From: Schoenoplectus triqueter
Taxonomy: Eukaryota; Streptophyta; Magnoliopsida; Poales; Cyperaceae
Assembly: GCA_964058805.1 (NCBI GenBank)
Contig: CAXKVV010000004.1
Span: 62,001 to 126,000, forward strand
DNA: 64,000 nucleotides
Reading direction: 5' to 3'
Positions 58,381 to 64,000 of the stretch are shown one piece after another. The stretch's first letter is position 1. Every line of letters starts with the position of its first letter. The position numbers and the translations under genes are program-made. A model generated the notes under the pieces. The model searched no databases and was not told where the DNA came from. It was given only the letters and a program-made list of their open reading frames with translations.

Positions 58381-58774
58381 TAAGAGTGTCAATGGTTTGG
58401 ATCGGGTCATCATTATTTTATTATTTTTTTGGATCTGATCCGAACCCGACTCAACTACATTCGGGTCAAAAGACCCGACCCGACTCGACCCGTGTAAAAT
58501 AATTAAATATTTTATATTATTTAAAGTAAGTAAATATTAATTAATTTATAATTAATCTTAATTATTATATAATTAATGCAAATTTAAGATTTAGTTAGTA
58601 CTAAATCATAAAATTACTTCAAAAACACAATTAATCGGGTCGGGTCGGGTTGACCTAAACCTAATCCGATCCGATTCGGGTCAAAAGTTAGATTCATACC
58701 CGACTCATTTATTTTCTAATCAAGTCGGGTTGGGTCAGGTTCAAATTAGATCCGATCAATAATTGACACCCCTA
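58381..58774. mobile_element. hAT-type MITE relative of 19559-19907
   Basis: Begins TAAGAGTGTCAATGG and ends AATTGACACCCCTA. The interior shares GTGTAAAATAATTAAATAT and CGGGTCGGGTCGGGTTG with the element at 19559. Flanking 8-mers (ATTGTAAG and ATTTTACC) match only partly, so this copy is older. Confidence 0.75.
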
Positions 58775-59021
58775 ATTTTACCCTTATCTTCACATATTAT
58801 TTGTATTCACTATTCAATATCAAAAATAAATATTTATTTGAACATCCCTTCATGAAGGGTTATTTTGACAATCTTGACAATGCCACTCTAAATAAATTAA
58901 AAAATTATAAATTACCATCAAACAATAACTAAACTACATAAAATTTTAAAAAATATCAATTTATAATTTGAAGAATATATTTATATATTTTTTAAGAAAA
59001 ATTTAAAATTTAGTTGGAGTG
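58775..59021. other. Half of a 45870-type foldback element
   Basis: 58846-59020 contains CATGAAGGGTTATTTTGACA and TCTAAATAAATTAAAAAATT, the arm text of the foldback family at 45870. The partner arm is not clear. Confidence 0.45.
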
Positions 59022-59030
59022 TTGTTATCA
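59022..59030. repeat. Target duplication, left (palindrome MITE M5)
   Basis: TTGTTATCA, perfectly repeated at 59437-59445. Confidence 0.9.
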
Positions 59031-59436
59031 TAGTTTTTTTGTATATAATAATTATAATAATTATATTATTAATAATAAGAGTGATAAAAGTAAAAATTAA
59101 AATCTACAAATGACAGTGCACCACTGGCAGTTGCGCGGAGCAAACGCACTACTGCCAGTGACGTCTTTAAGTAAACACGCCACTGTCAGTGACATCTTTG
59201 TAAACACGCAACTTCCAGTGGCGTCTTTGGCGGTTGATCGGCAGTAGTAATGTCGATCCAATGATGATCAGGATGAGCAAGAGCAAACGTGCCAGCGTCA
59301 GTGGCGTGTTTATACTATTTTATACAAAGACGCCACTGGCAGATGCGCGCTGTCATTCGTATATTTCAAATTTTACTTTTATCACTCTTATTATTAATAA
59401 TATAATTATTATAATTATTATATACAAAAAAATCTG
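59031..59436. mobile_element. Palindrome-array MITE, copy M5 (second subfamily)
   Basis: The 406-bp element begins TAGTTTTTTTTGTATATAAT and ends ATTATATACAAAAAAATCTG, with a perfect 9-bp duplication. It has several diverged palindromes (CACTGGCAGTTGCGCG, GCCACTGTCAGTGACATC, GACGCCACTGGCAG) in arrays on both sides of a unique centre (59239-59285, GATCCAATGATGATCAGGAT) that differs from the TATATATA core of M1, M2, M4 and M6. Confidence 0.88.
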
Positions 59437-59445
59437 TTGTTATCA

Positions 59446-59880
59446 TGACTATTAAAAAAAAGTCCATTGTTAAATGATCTCTCCCCATAATTAATAGTTT
59501 CATATCTTGTGCAATTATAAAGTGTGTAGAATTTCAGATGCAAGATTTTTTTTCTTTTTGAGAAATTATATAAATATCTGTCTGAAGTTCTCAAACTCAC
59601 TTAGCACATGCAATTTGTAGTTGCATGTTTGTGATCATGAAACTACACGGGAAGGATTTATGAATAGGAATCTCACAATTAAACTCATCGAGAATTCAAT
59701 CATAATTTTGCACTATGGAAAAACATTTGCACAAAGTTCTAGTTTACCCTTCAATTTCTGGATTCAATATTTCTTTTCCACAGGACTCCACTTAATTGTT
59801 AGAGAATACTTAATTGTGTTGATGTGTAGTACCAGCAGGGGAGGCCGTAGCCTCCTCAAAAATTTTAAAAACTAGTATAT
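59446..59880. other. Spacer, no gene seen
   Basis: No recognisable gene. Near 59830 a GGGGAGGCCGTAGCCTCCTC hairpin occurs just before a TA repeat, perhaps a degraded element end. Confidence 0.4.
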
Positions 59881-59897
59881 ATATATATATATATATA

Positions 59898-60275
59898 TAC
59901 AGTAAAGATACCGTGAACTTAAGCTCACGGAGGTCTTTTATGAGTTTAACTCAAAAATTACATCAAATTATCTTTAAATTTTAATTTATCATCCTCATTA
60001 AATTTTTTATATAAAAATCTTATGAGATGCAAAAATTTGGAGGGTTTTGAGCTTTTTAAGTCACCATTTTTATTTTTTTAAAATGATATTCAAGTATTGA
60101 ATATATTATTATTATTTTTAGAGCTATTTTTTAAAAATTAAAAATCATGACTTAAAAAACTCAAAACACTCCAAATTTTTGCATCCCATAATTAAAATTT
60201 AGAGATGATTTGATATGTTTTTTAAGTTAAACTCACAGAAGGTCTCTGTGAGCTTAAATTCACGGTATCTTTACT
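59898..60275. mobile_element. Foldback MITE, CCGTGAACTTAAG type (copy K)
   Basis: The left end AGTAAAGATACCGTGAACTT and the right end AAATTCACGGTATCTTTACT are inverted repeats and lie between TATATA runs. It is about 30 bp shorter in the right arm than copy D at 24841 (the AAGATTTT...GATAAA segment is missing near 60190). Confidence 0.82.
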
Positions 60276-60496
60276 ATATATATATAATAAGAAATAAAAT
60301 ATTTTATGACAATTATAATGCCACACAAAATTTTATAAACTAGTATATCTATTAAGAATTTAAGATATTTCATGATAATTATAATACCTCTCAAAATTTA
60401 CAACATATATAAAATTATTTTAGCCCTTCCAAAATTTGATCAAGCTCCACCACTGACTTATACAAGGCTTATTTTTATTTTTGCAAATTTTCAAAA

Positions 60497-60865
60497 GGGG
60501 ACGGATCCCTTGAGAATGAGTTATTTTATTAATTTTGGCAATAAATTTTTAAATAAATATGAATAATTTTAAAAACCAATTTTTTTTATCGATGTGGTAT
60601 TTTATTTATGGATTGATAGTGTTTCAAATTTCATGTAATTTTATTATTGTTTGATAGTACATCAAAGATCATCAAAATTTTATGTATTCTATAAAATTTC
60701 AGATTAATTGTCGTTGATGAACTATCAAATAGTAATGAAATTACATAAAGTTTGAAGCACTATTAATCTACAAGTAAAGAACAAATCTATAAATTTTTTA
60801 TTTTTGTTTTAAAATTCATTGTCAAGATAATAAAAAATAACTCATTGTCAAGTGGAAGATTCCTC
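60497..60865. mobile_element. Foldback MITE of the 45870 type
   Basis: The left end GGGGACGGATCCCTTGAGAA and the right end TTGTCAAGTGGAAGATTCCTC pair imperfectly. Arms with AATTTTGGCAATAAATTT and AAATTTCATGTAATTTTATT have inverse copies to the right of 60680. No convincing target duplication was found. Confidence 0.6.
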
Positions 60866-61309
60866 GGGACATCAACAATCCAATGGATCCATTCAAGACG
60901 CGTATAATGTATATGTAGTTTTTCTGTGTTTCTTTTTTCTTTTTTTTTTCCATTTTGTTTTAGCAGAAAATATAAATAACGACACTTCCAAGTTCCATCC
61001 TGTGGTGTGGTGGAGCCATTCTGTTATTGATTCGGCGTGTTTGATTTTGTTGCTGATGAAACATCTGTTGTGGGAATCTTTCAGTGTTATATGTTGCTGT
61101 GTGACGATCTGGTTACTTGAGATATAATCTGCAATCAAAGAACAAACCAGAAGCTATTTCATTTTTCATTTGTTTTGTTTTTGTTTTCTCTTGTGGATCA
61201 TGGTTCGATTGAAAAAGGAAAACGAATAGAGAAGGTTTGAAAGGAAATGAGGCTAATAGGTGGTAAAATTGGCCGTCGATGTAAAAGTAAGCAAGAAGGA
61301 AGGCCATCA

Positions 61310-62072
61310 TAGTCAAATATTTCGATAATTTTAATAACAGATTTATTTAGAAGAATTTTAAGAATTTTAGGAATTTATAAAAACATCATTGCACTTATAG
61401 ATTAATTTAGTTTCAAGATCATTTGCAAGCGTTCTTCTGCTCGTAACATGTCTATGTTACTCACTAATCGTAAAAGTAACAAATATTACATTACTACTAT
61501 TATATTATAACTAAGACAAAAATATACGGATGGGAAAAAATGAATTTTGCTCATTCTCTCATCACGTATTTTAGGAAAAAAGAAATAAGTGGTAACCTTA
61601 TCCAATCCATAAAGCATCCAAATATTAATTTTCTTCCTTTTTTCATTAGATCAAACTCTCCTTCCCTCTTTTCTTTAGCTAATAATAGAACTGAAATCAA
61701 TATCTTTTGTTTTCTACTCACACCAAAAAGAAATTCACTTTAACAATTTTTTTCTGCATATCCCCATTTCGCTTGAGGAGGTGTGATAATGGAGATCATC
61801 CAGTCTGACAACTACCGGAGAACTTCGGCTTCTAATTAGTACTTCATAAAAAATCATCAAAATTATGTGACATTTGTAACGATTAAAATATAACCTGCTT
61901 CGATGAACTATCAAATAACATTTAAATTGTATGAAATGCAAAATACAATCATTTATAATATCAAGAGTATGTGTTAATTTTTTTTAATTTTATGGTTTTT
62001 CTTGAATTTCATTTAAAAATCCGTACTCAATGCTGTCAAAATATTTGATTGTGGAAGAAGAATCCCTCCTAA
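61310..62072. mobile_element. Probable interrupted relic of a 45870-type foldback element
   Basis: The left side (GTCAAATATTTCGATAATTT, AGATTTATTTAGAAGAATTT) and right side (TTCATTTAAAAATCCG, GCTGTCAAAATATTTGATTG) are inverted relatives of the 45870 arms. The middle is longer and carries unrelated text at about 61440-61870, so another sequence may have inserted. Confidence 0.4.
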
Positions 62073-62771
62073 AGAACAAGAAACATCAACAAGAAATAGT
62101 ACAAAATTGCAAAAATTCTAAATCTATTTCATTTTTTTAAAGATAAGTGATCCAGAGAATGCACAAAAGAATCTCTGTTTTCCCCTGAAGCCAGCAAAAA
62201 AAAAAAAGAATGACAAATTAATTTCAAGTGCAAGATTGAGCTCGATCGTAATTTGATGTTAACTACAACACACAATTTTGGTGTCAATTTTCGACCTTTT
62301 GGAATTTGCCTGGAATAAAACGAAATATATTATTTAACTTTTCAGAAAAGAAATAAAAATGTTAGGAAAATATGCTTTTTTCGTATCTTATATAGTCCTT
62401 AAACAACATAGACATGCTGGGTCATAATCGAACTATGAAATTTCTCCTAATATCAAGGGGTGTGTAAATGGTCGGTCAGACAAAACCGAATTTAATTTAA
62501 ACAACCCAAAAAAAAAGTTTCGTTCCTCAAATTTACAACCAATCCAAGTTTTTGAAATTAACAAGTGAATAAACCAATCCAAATTATCAAAAGTGTTAAT
62601 AGGTTTATTCGGTCAAACACAATTTTTATTTTATATTTCACAGGATTAATGGGTTATGGATCACCGACTCGATAAGTTATAGAAGTGGATTAATTGCAAT
62701 TTTTTGTTTTTTTTATTGATAATTAATCATCACAGTAATCGCTGATAAACTGGCAAAACATTTATTAGTGA
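62073..62771. other. Spacer, no gene seen
   Basis: AT-rich, with no supportable gene or bounded repeat. Confidence 0.4.
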
Positions 62772-62780
62772 CCAAAATGC
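62772..62780. repeat. Target duplication, left (palindrome MITE M6)
   Basis: CCAAAATGC, perfectly repeated at 63070-63078. Confidence 0.92.
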
Positions 62781-63069
62781 CAGTTTTTAGTAATAATAAG
62801 TTTTATTAAATTAATATTATTAAAAATAAGAGTGAGAAACTTAAAATTTCAAATATACGAATGGCAGTGCACCACTGCCAGTGGCGCGTTTCACTATTTT
62901 TACGAAACGCGCTACTGGCACTGGCGCGTTTGCTTCTTATATATACAAAACGCGCAACGCCTCTCCATCTGGTAGTGGCGCGCTGCCATTCATATATTTA
63001 AAATTTTACGTTTCTCACTCTTATTTTTAATAATATTAATTTAATAAAACTTATTATTACTAAAAACTG
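62781..63069. mobile_element. Palindrome-array MITE, copy M6 (short array)
   Basis: The 289-bp element begins CAGTTTTTAGTAATAATAAG and ends in its exact inverse, with a perfect 9-bp duplication. It has two palindromes on the left (CACCACTGCCAGTGGCGCG and CGCTACTGGCACTGGCGCG), the TATATATACAAAACGCGC core, and half a palindrome on the right, where CTCTCCATCT jumps directly into GGTAGTGGCGCGCTGCC. Part of the core seen in M2 and M4 (CACTTGCGCGGGGTTTGAAC) is deleted. Confidence 0.92.
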
Positions 63070-63078
63070 CCAAAATGC

Positions 63079-64000
63079 ATGGGCAGTTGGGCACTAATGC
63101 ACTATTATTCTCTCTGGTGCATTTTTTAATTAATTTATTTTTATTTCGGGGTTCGTTTACACATAAAACATAAGAATGCCCACTATTACCGGGTCCAAAG
63201 TGAATCGGAAGAACAGTGTAGGATTCGAACTCTTTATTAAAATCTGAAAAAAGTGTTTAAATGACTATTTAATCATGCTGGACATGGTTGTACTCTGACA
63301 AATACTTTGGGGGAGCATGATCACATGCATTATCATCATTGCTACAAAAATAAAAGATCGCCAGACCCACAATGTACTATGTTAGATGCGTGTTATCAAT
63401 TATCTCTATAATAGTGAACCTTATTATTGCATGCAGTAGGATTTCGTCATTATCCTTTGAATCGCGATAATATTTTCGTACCCTATGCGCTTTCCTAAAC
63501 TAGGTGCTGCTTGCATTTAGTTTAATTATTTTCGTTAAGATGTAAGTACAAGTTAGAAATAATAATTTGGGTACTGTTTGCATTTTAGCGGATACCCGTT
63601 GAACATATTATATTATAATATTTCCTCTTGAACTTAAAAAAAAAGTTCAACTATGTTGTTTCTTAAATTTTTATTTGCATTGAATTGATTTTAAAAGTAA
63701 AAATAAGCCGGCTCTCAGATTTTAGCAAAATTAGTTCTCAAACATTTATTTTTTCCGAACAAATTTTTTGGACCGAGAAAATATCTTTTAAATGTTTTGT
63801 ATTTTAGTTTTTCCAATTTATTTGAAAGTTAATTGTCAAATGAACCCTCCTCTATTATTTACTAGATTGCTCATGAAACTTCGCTGTAAGAAGAATAGCT
63901 ATTGAATAAACAATTAGATAATTAAAATGAGAAAAATCTCTTTAAAAACATTTTGTATGAACTGAATTTTGAACATAAAAATACTTTTTAGATTTTCAAT
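63079..64000. other. Right-hand flank, no gene seen
   Basis: AT-rich sequence without a recognisable gene. Near 63820-63850 TTAATTGTCAAATGAACCCTCC recalls the end of the 45870-type foldback family. Confidence 0.4.

Noticed and set aside
60497..60865. Target duplication for this foldback element
   Set aside because: Flanks TTTCAAAA and GGGACATCA do not match, so only the inverted arms support the element.

Overview
This is AT-rich plant nuclear DNA, most likely from a flowering plant. The evidence is intron-bearing genes of plant-specific families (GH3 acyl-amido synthetase, HIPP isoprenylated metallochaperone-like protein, PCC13-62 desiccation-related ferritin-like protein, a myosin XI fragment) set among plant-type transposons (Ty1/copia, a solo LTR, an L1-like LINE, CACTA, hAT and Mutator-like MITEs, long foldback elements). 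I cannot name the species.

Layout. 1-3500 is AT-rich flank. 3635-7154 is a complete five-exon GH3 gene of the GH3.17-like type (+ strand, 595 codons). 9040-9420 is a relic of a LINE C-terminal domain, and 9962-11585 is a 5'-truncated LINE with a 16-bp target duplication. 11877-13141 (-) is a three-exon PCC13-62-type gene whose signal peptide is out of frame with its body. 14193-17258 is a non-autonomous CACTA transposon. About 18004-18800 is a long degenerate TTA/ATT microsatellite. 19559-19907 is a hAT MITE. 20684-27147 (-) is a second PCC13-62 copy with two frame breaks; intron 2 holds a 1.7-kb solo LTR and intron 1 a block of ~400-bp foldback elements set in TA repeats. 32738-34412 is a second foldback block.

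The right half holds a complete HIPP gene (41617-43163, -), a myosin XI exon fragment split by a MITE (47416-48290), and a very young 7.2-kb Ty1/copia retrotransposon (50013-57206, -). Its LTRs differ at only two positions, but its reverse transcriptase carries YVND where the family has YVDD.

The most distinctive finding is a Mutator-like MITE family present six times (36982, 40367, 47806, 48911, 59031, 62781). Each copy has a 9-bp target duplication (five perfect, one 8/9). Inside AT-rich inverted arms lie CpG-dense arrays of short palindromes built on GCGCCACTG-N-CAGTGGCGC. Array length varies between copies, and in the best copy the left and right arrays mirror each other around a conserved core containing TATATATA, giving hairpins within a hairpin.

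The genes show no operon-like cooperation. The two PCC13-62 copies are a same-strand duplication whose spacing has been inflated by transposons.
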